From JAMXLJ01 sp036558745 (lineage in GTDB: Bacteria > Actinomycetota > Acidimicrobiia > IMCC26256 > JAMXLJ01), in the NCBI GenBank assembly GCA_036558745.1, contig DATBEZ010000006.1, positions 1 to 64,000 of the forward strand: a DNA stretch of 64,000 bases. The letters run 5' to 3'. A program made the position numbers and the translations under genes. How positions within the stretch are numbered: position 1 is the first letter of the stretch; each line of letters opens with the position of its first letter. This document shows, piece after piece, positions 55,635 to 63,031 of the stretch. The notes beneath the pieces were generated by a model, which worked only from the letters and a program-made list of their open reading frames with translations, was not told where the DNA came from and made no database searches.

Positions 55635-55970
55635 TCAGCGGGCGCGGCGTGTGCGGGACGCGGCGAGCGCGGCCAGGCCCGCCGCGACGAGCACGACGCC
55701 CAGGTCCAGGACGTGCGCGGGCGATCCACCCGTGAGCGGCAGCGTGTCGGACGCGCCGCGCTCGGCGGGCGCGGCGAGGCTCGCGCCCTGCACATCGACG
55801 CCGCCGGTCCCCGACCCGCCGACCGCGCCGGAAGGTGACGTCGCCGTCACGGGCGGCCCCGGCGGCGGCGCGCCGGGTGTCGTCGTGTCGCCCAGCACGC
55901 CCGTCGGCGACCCGGCGACGAAGCCGATGGGCGCGGTGAACAGGTCGTGACCATCCCATGCCGCGTACAC
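55635..55970 (-). CDS. LPXTG-type cell-wall-anchor protein, possibly truncated
   Basis: 111 residues ending in a sorting signal: DTLPLTGGSPAHV (LPxTG form LPLTG), hydrophobic VLDLGVVLVAAGLAALAA and basic tail SRTRRAR. A Pro/Gly/Ser/Thr-rich stalk precedes it (TTTPGAPPPGPPVTATSPSG). There is no signal peptide at the N terminus (MYAAWDGHDLFTAPIGFVAG), which a sortase substrate needs. The start may be wrong or the gene may be a fragment. It is five bases from the end of the acyl-CoA ligase gene. No sortase gene is in the window. Confidence 0.6.
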   Translation of the reverse strand: MYAAWDGHDLFTAPIGFVAGSPTGVLGDTTTPGAPPPGPPVTATSPSGAVGGSGTGGVDVQGASLAAPAERGASDTLPLTGGSPAHVLDLGVVLVAAGLAALAASRTRRAR

Positions 55971-55975
55971 CGAAC

Positions 55976-57529
55976 CTATGAGCCGTTCGGCCCATCCGTT
56001 CCGACCAGGCGTCGACGCACGTCGTCACGCAGGTCGCCCTTCGCGATCTTTCCGCCCGACGAGCGCGGCAGCTCGTCCACGACGACCAGGTACTCCGGCC
56101 ACGACTCCTTCCCCACGCCGCGCGCGGCCAGGTGCTCGCGCAGCTCGTCGAGGGTCGGCGCTGCAACGCCGGCGTGCACCTCGACGTAGACGCAGACCCG
56201 TTCGCCGAACACGTCGTCGGGTGCGGCGACCGCGGCCGCGATCGCGATCGACGGGTAGGACGCGACCTCGTCCTCGACGACCGCGGCGCTGATGTTCTTA
56301 CCGCCGCGGATGATGAAGTCGGACGCGCGTCCCGCGACCATGAGGTAGCCGTCGTCGTCGATCGTGCACACGTCGCCGGTGAGCATCCACCCGTCAGCGG
56401 TGGAGAGCGCTGCGTTCGCCTCGTCGTCGTCCAAATAGCCGTAGCAGGTCGCCGGTCCACGACAGCCGGCGACGCCCGGACCTCCGGACGCCGTCAGGTC
56501 AGAACCGTCGTCGCCGAAGAGACGGACGTGCATCTCCGGGATGATGCGCCCCGCGGTGCGGAGGCGGCGGTCCCGCGAATCGTCCACGGTCGTCGCGCTG
56601 AGCGCGCCCGTCTCGTTCGACCCGTAGAACTGCAGCACCGCGCAGCCGGTGCGGTTTTCGAACTCGGCTGCTCGCTCGTAAGGAACCATCTCGCCGCCCG
56701 TGAACATCACCCGCAGCGACGACGTGTCGGTCGTCGCGAAGGCGGGCGTGTTGAGCAGCATGACGAACTGCGTCGAGACGCACGCGATCACCGACACCCG
56801 CTCGCGCTCGATCAGGTCCAGGCATCCTTCCGGCGTGAACCGGCTCATGAGCACGCACGGACTGCCCAGCAGCGTGGGCGTGAAGTGCGCGGTCCAGAGC
56901 CCGAAGCCGAACGGGGCCGGGATCACGCTCATGAACACGTCGTCGGGACCGAGGCGACCGTTCGTAACCGCGAGGCGGTGGAAGAAGCACCAGCGTGCCT
57001 GGGCGTGCACGACGACCTTGGGCAGGCCGGTCGTGCCCGACGTCGAGTTCACGAGGAAGACGTCGGTCGCGCCGACCGGCTCGCGATCCGGCGCCTTACC
57101 CGGCGGCGCCGCGTCGAGGTCGACGACGGGGATACCGAGGCGCGCGGCCACGTCGCCACGCTGCGGCGTGGTCACCAACGCGACCGCGTGGGCCTTCCTG
57201 AGGACGTGCTCGGCTTCGCGGTCGCCGGCACGCGGACCGATGCCCACCACGACGAGTCCCGCCTTCTCGAGCGCGACGAACACCACGTGCACGAGCGGAC
57301 CGTCGGGCAGGAGCACGCCCACGCGTGACCCGGGCGCGAACCGCGCGAACAGGCCGGCCAACGCGTCGGACCGGGCGTTGTAGTCGGCCCACGTCAGGCG
57401 CCCGTCTCCCTCGACGAACGCGGTTGCGTCGGGCCGCTCGCGCGCGTGGCGGGCGACGGTCGCCGCGATCGTCGTGTCGTCCCAGTACCCCGCGGCGCGG
57501 AACTCCGCGGCCAGCGCGTCGAAGGGCAC
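55976..57529 (-). CDS. Acyl-CoA ligase / AMP-forming synthetase
   Basis: 517 residues of the ANL family. ATP loop VNSTSGTTGLPKVVVHAQAR, then FGFGLWTAHFTPTLLG, GGEMVPYERAAEFENRTGCA, QFYGSNETGALSATTVDDSR (A5), DGWMLTGDVCTIDDDGYLMV, GRASDFIIRGGKNISAAVVE and catalytic Lys near SSGGKIAKGDLRDDVRRR. The shape resembles bile-acid/cyclohexanecarboxylate or FadD3-like synthetases as well as generic fatty acyl ligases. FadD3 activates the HIP ring remnant in sterol degradation, but I cannot call it FadD3. It is followed by a small LPXTG gene and preceded by an amidohydrolase with a three-base gap. Confidence 0.87.
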   Translation of the reverse strand: MPFDALAAEFRAAGYWDDTTIAATVARHARERPDATAFVEGDGRLTWADYNARSDALAGLFARFAPGSRVGVLLPDGPLVHVVFVALEKAGLVVVGIGPRAGDREAEHVLRKAHAVALVTTPQRGDVAARLGIPVVDLDAAPPGKAPDREPVGATDVFLVNSTSGTTGLPKVVVHAQARWCFFHRLAVTNGRLGPDDVFMSVIPAPFGFGLWTAHFTPTLLGSPCVLMSRFTPEGCLDLIERERVSVIACVSTQFVMLLNTPAFATTDTSSLRVMFTGGEMVPYERAAEFENRTGCAVLQFYGSNETGALSATTVDDSRDRRLRTAGRIIPEMHVRLFGDDGSDLTASGGPGVAGCRGPATCYGYLDDDEANAALSTADGWMLTGDVCTIDDDGYLMVAGRASDFIIRGGKNISAAVVEDEVASYPSIAIAAAVAAPDDVFGERVCVYVEVHAGVAAPTLDELREHLAARGVGKESWPEYLVVVDELPRSSGGKIAKGDLRDDVRRRLVGTDGPNGS

Positions 57530-57532
57530 CGG

Positions 57533-58786
57533 CTAGGGCATCCGGAGCTGGTCGGGCACCGGATGACGGAACAGGCGCGCCGCGTTCTCCCAGCAGATGG
57601 CGCGCACCTCGTCGGCGGGGAAGCCGCGCATGTGCGCGTGCAGCTGGGCCTGGGTGTCGGGCCAGCTCGAGTCCGCGTGGGGATAGTCCGACTCCACCAA
57701 GATGTTCTCGACGCCGATGCGGTGACGGGTCTGCAGGCCCGACTCGTCGTCGATCGCACAGAACCAGAAGTTGCGCTGCAGCACCTCGGCCGGCGAGAGG
57801 TCGACGTCGCGCCACGTCGGCAGGTAGCCGAGCTGATAGCGGTAGCAGTGGTCGAGCCGGTCGAGGAGACCCGCGACCCAGCCCACCCCGCCCTCCGACA
57901 AGCAGATGCGCAGGTCGGGGAAGCGCACCGCGACCTTCGAGTAGAGCCAGTCGACCGCGGCGTACATCGCGTACGCGAAGAACAGCACCGCGACCGTGTC
58001 GGGCGGCGCGTCGTCGGCCGTCGCGGGCGACGAGCCCGACGACCCGACGTGCAGGCACACGACGGTTCCCGTCTCCGCGCACGCGGCGAGGAACGGGTCC
58101 CAGTAGCCGGTGTGCAGCGAGGGCAGGTCGAGCTTGTCCGGCGCCTCCGAGAACGTGACCGCGGTGAACCCGCGCTCCGCGTTGCGGCGTATCTCGTCGG
58201 CCGCGACGACCGGGTCGCGCAGGTACGGGATCTGGTTCGCGATGAACCGGTCGGGATGCGCGCCCGCCCACGCCTCGAGGTGCCAGTCGTTGTACGCGCG
58301 CATGGCCGCGAGCGCGAGCTCGTCGTCACCCGGCCACATCGTCAGACGTTGCCCGACGAACCCGGGAAGGAACGACGGGAAGCACAACGACGCGTACACG
58401 CCGTTGACGTCCATGTCGTGCACGCGCGCGTCGACGTCCCAGGCACCGCGGCGCATCTCGTCGAAGCGTGTGGGCTCGAAGCCGTACTCGCTCGACGGCC
58501 GGCCCGCGACCGCGTTGAAGCCCACGTTGGGCAGCACCTCGCCCTGCCAGACCCACGCCTCGCCACCGTCGTCGGTCTCGATGACGCGCGGTGCGTCGTC
58601 GGCGAAACGTCGCGGAAAGCGTCCCTCGAACGCGTCCGGCGGCTCGACCACGTGGTCGTCCACGCTGATGATCGTGGCGAACCGCTCACGGGGCTCGGGC
58701 TCGGGCAGGAACGTGACCTGGCCACGCCGGGCCTTCGAGCCGCCGAACGCCTCGGAGCGCTGCAGGTCGTCGATCGACATGCTCAT
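57533..58786 (-). CDS. Amidohydrolase-2 (PF04909) family protein
   Basis: 417 residues. The start ATIISVDDHVVEPPDAFEGR has the family motif with DDH in place of HxH, typical of decarboxylase-like PF04909 members in actinobacteria. MDVNGVYASLCFPSF, VVCLHVGSSGSSPATADDAP, LRICLSEGGVGWVAGLLDRL and VESDYPHADSSWPDTQ (metal Asp and His) follow. Such proteins act as metal-dependent decarboxylases or hydrolases on cyclic acids and commonly occur in steroid and terpenoid gene clusters; the substrate here is unknown. It is close in sequence to the product of 61644. Confidence 0.85.
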   Translation of the reverse strand: MSMSIDDLQRSEAFGGSKARRGQVTFLPEPEPRERFATIISVDDHVVEPPDAFEGRFPRRFADDAPRVIETDDGGEAWVWQGEVLPNVGFNAVAGRPSSEYGFEPTRFDEMRRGAWDVDARVHDMDVNGVYASLCFPSFLPGFVGQRLTMWPGDDELALAAMRAYNDWHLEAWAGAHPDRFIANQIPYLRDPVVAADEIRRNAERGFTAVTFSEAPDKLDLPSLHTGYWDPFLAACAETGTVVCLHVGSSGSSPATADDAPPDTVAVLFFAYAMYAAVDWLYSKVAVRFPDLRICLSEGGVGWVAGLLDRLDHCYRYQLGYLPTWRDVDLSPAEVLQRNFWFCAIDDESGLQTRHRIGVENILVESDYPHADSSWPDTQAQLHAHMRGFPADEVRAICWENAARLFRHPVPDQLRMP

Positions 58787-58793
58787 GACAGCC

Positions 58794-59606
58794 TCATTGC
58801 AACACCTCGGGCTCGTCCCGCAGCAGCTGGCGGACCGCGCCCTCCCAGTGGACGCGGGGTGCGTTCCGCTTCAACAACGCCTTCATCTCGGCTCGTGCCG
58901 GCGCCGGGATCTCGACCGGCTCCCGGCCCGCGCGCAGCACGTCGTACGTCATACGGCACATGCGCTCGAACGTGACCGCCTTGTACGTCGCCTCCTGGAT
59001 CGTGGGGGCCGTGACGATCACACCGTGACTCACGAGCAGCACACCGCTCGCGCTGCCGACGCGCTCGGCCAGACGCGCGCCGGAGCTCGCGTCGTCGATC
59101 GAGCCGTCGTACTCGTCGACCACACCGAGCTCACCGTCGAAGATGCACGCGTTCTGGTGCACCAGCCGCGGCGCCTCGCCCATCGCCGCGAGCAACGTCG
59201 CGTAGTAGGGGTGGTTGTGGATCACGACGCGCGCGTCCGGACGGACGCGGTGCAGCTCGGTGTGGAGGAAGACCGCGGGCGTGACGTCCCATTGGCCCGC
59301 CACGACGTGACCATCGGGGTCGACGGCGACGATGTCGGACGCCTGCACCTCCTCCCACCACTTCCCCCAGGGGTTGGCCCACAGGTTCGGGGTGACGTCG
59401 TCGGCCCAGGTGATGTGGCCGGCGATGTGCTCGCCGAACCCGGTCCCCGCCAGGATGCGCAGCGCGCACGCGAGCTCCTGCTGCAGCGTGAGCTCGACGC
59501 CGATCCCCGGCCCCGGCAGCGGCCGCTCGGTGTCCTCTGGTCGCTCCCGCTCCCGCTCTGAGGGCTTCGCCCGGCGGAGCTCCGCTCCCGCTCCCGTCGT
59601 CGTCAT
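58794..59606 (-). CDS. Class II aldolase/adducin-family protein
   Basis: 270 residues from the ATG at 59606. A charged low-complexity N terminus (RAKPSERERERPEDTERPLP) is encoded by CGCTCCCG repeats and is likely disordered. The aldolase domain starts ELTLQQELACALRILAGTGF, then HIAGHITWADD, zinc His pair RVVIHNHPYYATLLAAMGEA and third His VLLVSHGVIVTAPTIQEATY. Members cleave or isomerise hydroxy-carbonyl compounds with a divalent metal. The seven-base gap to the amidohydrolase gene suggests they act in one step series, for example decarboxylation after C-C cleavage (inference). Confidence 0.86.
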   Translation of the reverse strand: MTTTGAGAELRRAKPSERERERPEDTERPLPGPGIGVELTLQQELACALRILAGTGFGEHIAGHITWADDVTPNLWANPWGKWWEEVQASDIVAVDPDGHVVAGQWDVTPAVFLHTELHRVRPDARVVIHNHPYYATLLAAMGEAPRLVHQNACIFDGELGVVDEYDGSIDDASSGARLAERVGSASGVLLVSHGVIVTAPTIQEATYKAVTFERMCRMTYDVLRAGREPVEIPAPARAEMKALLKRNAPRVHWEGAVRQLLRDEPEVLQ

Positions 59607-59622
59607 CGCCCCACCCCACGCT

Positions 59623-59670
59623 GCGTTGGGACATGAACGGCACTCATACGCTGCATTGTTGTCCCAACGC
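59623..59670. terminator. Inverted repeat GCGTTGGGACA / TGTCCCAACGC
   Basis: 11-bp arms at 59623-59633 and 59660-59670, loop 26 bases. It lies about 20 bases past the stop of the minus-strand crotonase gene at 59692, so it is a likely terminator for that gene. It shares GTTGGGAC...GTCCCAAC and overall size (43-44 bases across the core) with the repeat at 39237. Confidence 0.55.
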
Positions 59671-59691
59671 GCCGGTGGCGGTACCTGGTGT

Positions 59692-60516
59692 TCACCGCAG
59701 CTGCCACTCGACCCGCTTGCCGGACGCGAACGCCTCCTGGCCCGCCTTGAGCCCTTCGGTCGTCGTGCCCATGGCGACGAACGCGTACGCCATCTCGAGC
59801 GCGGCCTTGTGCCCGGCATCGCGCGCGGTCCAGAGCGAGCGCATCGTCGCCTGCACCGCGAGGGGCGGGTACGACGCGATGGTCTCCGCGACCCAACGCG
59901 CATGCTCGGCCAACCGCTCCGCGGGCACCACCTCGGTGACGAGACCGATCTCCTTCGCACGTGCCGCCGACAACCGCTCGGCGTTGCCCATGAGCGAGAG
60001 GCGCATGATGTCGCCGAAGGGCATCTTGTGCAGCATGTGGACGGGCTCGAAGCCGGCGGGCATGCCGTAGCTCACGTGCGGGTCGAAGAAGGTCGCGTGC
60101 TCCGCCGCGATCAGGAACTCGCACTCGCCGAGCATGTAGAACGCGCCGCCGCACGCCATGCCGTTCACGGCCGCGATCACCGGCTTCCACAGATCGCACG
60201 TCTTCGGACCGATCTTCTGACCCGGGTCGTCCAGCATGAACGGGCTCGAGTAGGCCGCCGACTGACCGCCGGCCTCCAGGTCGTCGCGCCAGTCGGTATC
60301 GATGTCGGAGCGGTCGATGCCGGTGCAGAACGCCTTCTCGCCGGCCGCGGTGAGGACGACCGCGTTGACGTCCTGGTTCGCCCGCAACGAGCGCCATACG
60401 TCGTAGAGCTCGTCGGTCATCTTCGTGTTGAACGCGTTGTACACCTGTGGTCGGTTCAGCGTGACCCAGGCGACGCCGTTCTCCTCGCGGTAGTCGAGCG
60501 TCTCGTAGTCGGGCAT
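59692..60516 (-). CDS. Enoyl-CoA hydratase/isomerase (crotonase) family protein
   Basis: 274 residues from the ATG at 60516. NGVAWVTLNRPQVYNAFNTK start, AVVLTAAGEKAFCTGIDRSD (first oxyanion region), KPVIAAVNGMACGGAFYMLG (second oxyanion loop), ECEFLIAAEHATFFDPHVSY with the acidic catalytic region, MGNAERLSAARAKEIGLVTE. Typical length for a crotonase. Adds water to, or isomerises, enoyl-CoA. Divergent from the esterase at 60605, with a perfect CTGACG-type palindrome between them (60549). The open frame to 60720 is shadow. Confidence 0.9.
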   Translation of the reverse strand: MPDYETLDYREENGVAWVTLNRPQVYNAFNTKMTDELYDVWRSLRANQDVNAVVLTAAGEKAFCTGIDRSDIDTDWRDDLEAGGQSAAYSSPFMLDDPGQKIGPKTCDLWKPVIAAVNGMACGGAFYMLGECEFLIAAEHATFFDPHVSYGMPAGFEPVHMLHKMPFGDIMRLSLMGNAERLSAARAKEIGLVTEVVPAERLAEHARWVAETIASYPPLAVQATMRSLWTARDAGHKAALEMAYAFVAMGTTTEGLKAGQEAFASGKRVEWQLR

Positions 60517-60548
60517 ACGGGTCGGCCTCCTCGTCGCGGTCGCCGGCG

Positions 60549-60563
60549 CTGACGCGCCGTCAG
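60549..60563. promoter_or_regulatory. CTGACG-N3-CGTCAG palindrome in a divergent promoter
   Basis: CTGACGCGCCGTCAG is a perfect match to the family. It is 33 bases upstream of the crotonase start (60516) and 42 bases upstream of the esterase start (60605). Confidence 0.72.
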
Positions 60564-60604
60564 GTGCGGCGATACTGTGCGGCGCACCGCCGAGGGAGGT
60601 CAAC

Positions 60605-61540
60605 ATGCCGCTCGATCCGGTCACCCGCGGGATCATCGACGCGATGTCGCAGGTGTTCCCGAAGGTGCACACCATGGAGGCGGCCGACGCGCGGGCGATG
60701 GCCAAGGCGATGCCCGCCACGGCGGCCGAGCCCGAGCCGGTAGCGGTGGTCTACGACCGGGATCTCCCGGGGCCGGCGGGCGACATCCCGGTGCGGGTGT
60801 ACCGGCCGCAGCCGATCGGTGGCGACCCGCTCCCCGTCGTCGTGTACTTCCACGGCGGCGGGTGGGTGCTGTGCGATCTCGACACCCACGACACCACGTG
60901 CCGCGCGATGGCGAACGGCGTCGACGCGGTGGTCGTCTCCGTCGACTACCGGCTCGCGCCCGAGCACAAGTTCCCCGCCGCGGCCGAGGACGCGTACGCG
61001 GCGACGCAGTGGGTGTTCGACCACGCCGACGAGCTGGGTGCCGACCCCGAGCGGCTCGCGGTCGCGGGCGACAGCGCGGGCGGGAACCTCGCGGCGGTCG
61101 TCCCGTTGATGGCCCGCGACCGCGGCGGACCGCCGATCCGCTTCCAGCTGTTGATCTATCCCGTCACCGACTACTCGTTCGACACGCCGTCGTACCGCGA
61201 CAACGCCGAGGGCTACTTCCTGCTCCGGATCCACATGGAGTGGTACTGGCAGCAGTACATCGGCTCCGACGAGGAGGGCGCGAACCCGTACGCGTCACCG
61301 TTGCGGGTGAAGGACGCGTCGGGCCTCCCCCCGGGCCTGGTGATCACCGCGGAGCTCGACCCGCTCCGCGACGAGGGCGAGGCGTACGGGAAGAAGCTTG
61401 CCGACGCGGGCGTGCCGTTCACGGTGCGCCGCTACGACGGCATGTTCCACGGCTTCTTCTCGATGGGCGAGTTCCTCGACGGCGCGAAGCAGGCAACCGC
61501 CGACTCCCACGCGGCCCTCAGGACCGCGCTGAGCCCTTAG
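60605..61540 (+). CDS. Alpha/beta-hydrolase of the HSL (hormone-sensitive lipase-like) family
   Basis: 311 residues with GGGAGGT upstream of the ATG. HSL signatures: oxyanion motif VVVYFHGGGWVLCDLDTHDT, DYRLAPEHKFPAAAEDAYAA, nucleophile GDSAGGNLAAVVPL, Asp region AELDPLRDEGEAYGKKLADA, and catalytic His in YDGMFHGFFSMGEFL. Expected esterase on medium-chain or steroid esters; possibly a lactone hydrolase. Cytosolic. Under the same divergent promoter as the crotonase. The roughly 100 bases from 61541 to 61643 show no gene. Confidence 0.9.
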   Translation: MPLDPVTRGIIDAMSQVFPKVHTMEAADARAMAKAMPATAAEPEPVAVVYDRDLPGPAGDIPVRVYRPQPIGGDPLPVVVYFHGGGWVLCDLDTHDTTCRAMANGVDAVVVSVDYRLAPEHKFPAAAEDAYAATQWVFDHADELGADPERLAVAGDSAGGNLAAVVPLMARDRGGPPIRFQLLIYPVTDYSFDTPSYRDNAEGYFLLRIHMEWYWQQYIGSDEEGANPYASPLRVKDASGLPPGLVITAELDPLRDEGEAYGKKLADAGVPFTVRRYDGMFHGFFSMGEFLDGAKQATADSHAALRTALSP

Positions 61541-61643
61541 GCCAGAACGCGTTTGCCGGCGCAAGTCGCGGTTGGCAGGGCGCCGCCCTGACGCCCGCGG
61601 TGCTTGCCCCGCTCCGACTCCGTCGGCGGCGCAGAGGATACAG

Positions 61644-62858
61644 CTACGCGTACTCGGGGAGTTCCAGGCCGAGCATCTTGATCGCGTTGCCGCGCATGAT
61701 CTTGAGGATCACGTCGTCGTCGAGACCCTTCGTCTGGGCTTCGGCGATCTCGCGGGTGCGGGGCCACGTCGAGTCGGAGTGCGGGTAGTCGCTCTCGTAG
61801 GTGACGTTCTCGACGCCGATCTCCTCGATGGAGCGCAGGCCGTGCGCGTCGTCGAAGAAGCAGCCGTACACGTGGTCGCGGAAGAGCTGGCTCGGCGGCT
61901 CGAGGACCTTGTCGGCCACGCCACCCCACGCGCGGTTCTCCTGCCACACCACGTCGGCCCGCTCGAGGACGTAGGGGATCCAGCCGATCTGGCCCTCGGA
62001 GTACGCGATCTTGAGGTCGGGGAACCGGTTGAACGCGCCGCACATCAGCCAGTCGACGAGCGAGTAGCACGCGTTCGCGAACGTGAGCGTGGACCCCACG
62101 GCCGGTGGCGCGTCGGCCGACGTCGAGGGCATCTTCGACGACGAGCCGATGTGCATGCAGACGACGGTGTTCGTCTCCGCGCACGCTCGGAAGAGCGGGT
62201 CCCAGTAGTTGCTCGTGTCGTGGATCGACGGCAGGCCCAGGAACGGCGGGATCTCGCTGAAGCACGTCGCCCGCACGCCGCGCGCCGCGTTGCGACGCAC
62301 CTCCGCCGCCGCGAGCTCCGCGTCCCAGAGCGGGATGATGATGAGCGGGATGAGACGGCCACCCGACTCACCGCACCACTCGTCCACCATCCAGTCGTTG
62401 TAGGCCTCGACACAGAGCTTCGCGAGGTCCTTGTCGCTCGCCTCGAGGAACGTCTGACCGCAGAAGCGCGGGAACGTCGGGAAGCAGAGCGACGCCTCGA
62501 TCCAGTTCGTGTCCATGTCCTCGAGGCGCGGCGCGACCTGGTACGAGCCGGGACGCATCCACTCGTACGTCGTGCCTTCGACCGTGATGTCGTCGCGGTC
62601 GTGGCCGACGGCCGCGTCGAGACGCATGAGCGGCCGGCGGAGGTCCTCGTAGAACCACCAGTCGACGGGAGCGCCCTTGTCGCCGGGCTCGCCCGGCACG
62701 ACCGTGAGCTTGCCGCCGATGAAGGTCATCTCCTTCACCGGTGCGCGCAGCACGCGCGGACCGACGTCGCGGTACTTCGCCGGGAGCCGGCTCTGCCACA
62801 CCTCGGGCGGCTCCACCACGTGGTCGTCGACGGAGATGATCTTCGGGAACTCACGCAT
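61644..62858 (-). CDS. Amidohydrolase-2 (PF04909) family protein
   Basis: 404 residues: MREFPKIISVDDHVVEPPEV, then MDTNWIEASLCFPTFPRFCG, TNTVVCMHIGSSSKMPSTSA, LKIAYSEGQIGWIPYVLERA and VTYESDYPHSDSTWPRTREI. Same subfamily as the product of 57533 (DDHVVEPP, SDYPH-DS-WP). Metal-dependent hydrolase or decarboxylase of unknown substrate. Its start lies 21 bases from the CTGACG-type palindrome at 62880 and it is divergent from the SDR at 63032, which carries copy B of the leader repeat. Confidence 0.86.
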   Translation of the reverse strand: MREFPKIISVDDHVVEPPEVWQSRLPAKYRDVGPRVLRAPVKEMTFIGGKLTVVPGEPGDKGAPVDWWFYEDLRRPLMRLDAAVGHDRDDITVEGTTYEWMRPGSYQVAPRLEDMDTNWIEASLCFPTFPRFCGQTFLEASDKDLAKLCVEAYNDWMVDEWCGESGGRLIPLIIIPLWDAELAAAEVRRNAARGVRATCFSEIPPFLGLPSIHDTSNYWDPLFRACAETNTVVCMHIGSSSKMPSTSADAPPAVGSTLTFANACYSLVDWLMCGAFNRFPDLKIAYSEGQIGWIPYVLERADVVWQENRAWGGVADKVLEPPSQLFRDHVYGCFFDDAHGLRSIEEIGVENVTYESDYPHSDSTWPRTREIAEAQTKGLDDDVILKIMRGNAIKMLGLELPEYA

Positions 62859-62879
62859 GGGGGCAGCCTACCCCCGGAT

Positions 62880-62894
62880 CTGACGATCCGTCAG
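62880..62894. promoter_or_regulatory. CTGACG-N3-CGTCAG palindrome in a divergent promoter
   Basis: CTGACGATCCGTCAG is a perfect match. It lies 21 bases upstream of the amidohydrolase start (62858). On the other side the leader repeat begins about 38 bases later. Confidence 0.72.
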
Positions 62895-62932
62895 CAGCGA
62901 TCGACCCAACGCGCTACCGTCCCGCGGCGCAC

Positions 62933-63031
62933 GGAGCGAGGGACGAGCGAGTGCGCTCGCCAGCGAGCGAACGACGCGGGCAGCCCAGGGCCAAGGCCGG
63001 TGCCCTGCCGCGAGGGAGTGAGCGAGAAGAC
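62933..63031 (+). repeat. Structured leader repeat, copy B (upstream of the SDR at 63032)
   Basis: GGAGCGAGGGACGAGCGAGT, hairpin CGAGCG-AGTG-CGCTCG, CCAGCGAGCGAACGACGCGG, second hairpin CAGGGC-N10-GCCCTG and the end CGCGAGGGAGTGAGCGAGAA followed by GAC. It ends at the ATG. It differs from copies A and C in loop bases while keeping the stems. Confidence 0.85.

Noticed and set aside
55438..56460. 340-codon minus-strand open frame
   Set aside because: Overlaps the acyl-CoA ligase and aldehyde dehydrogenase in a different frame and has no recognisable domain.
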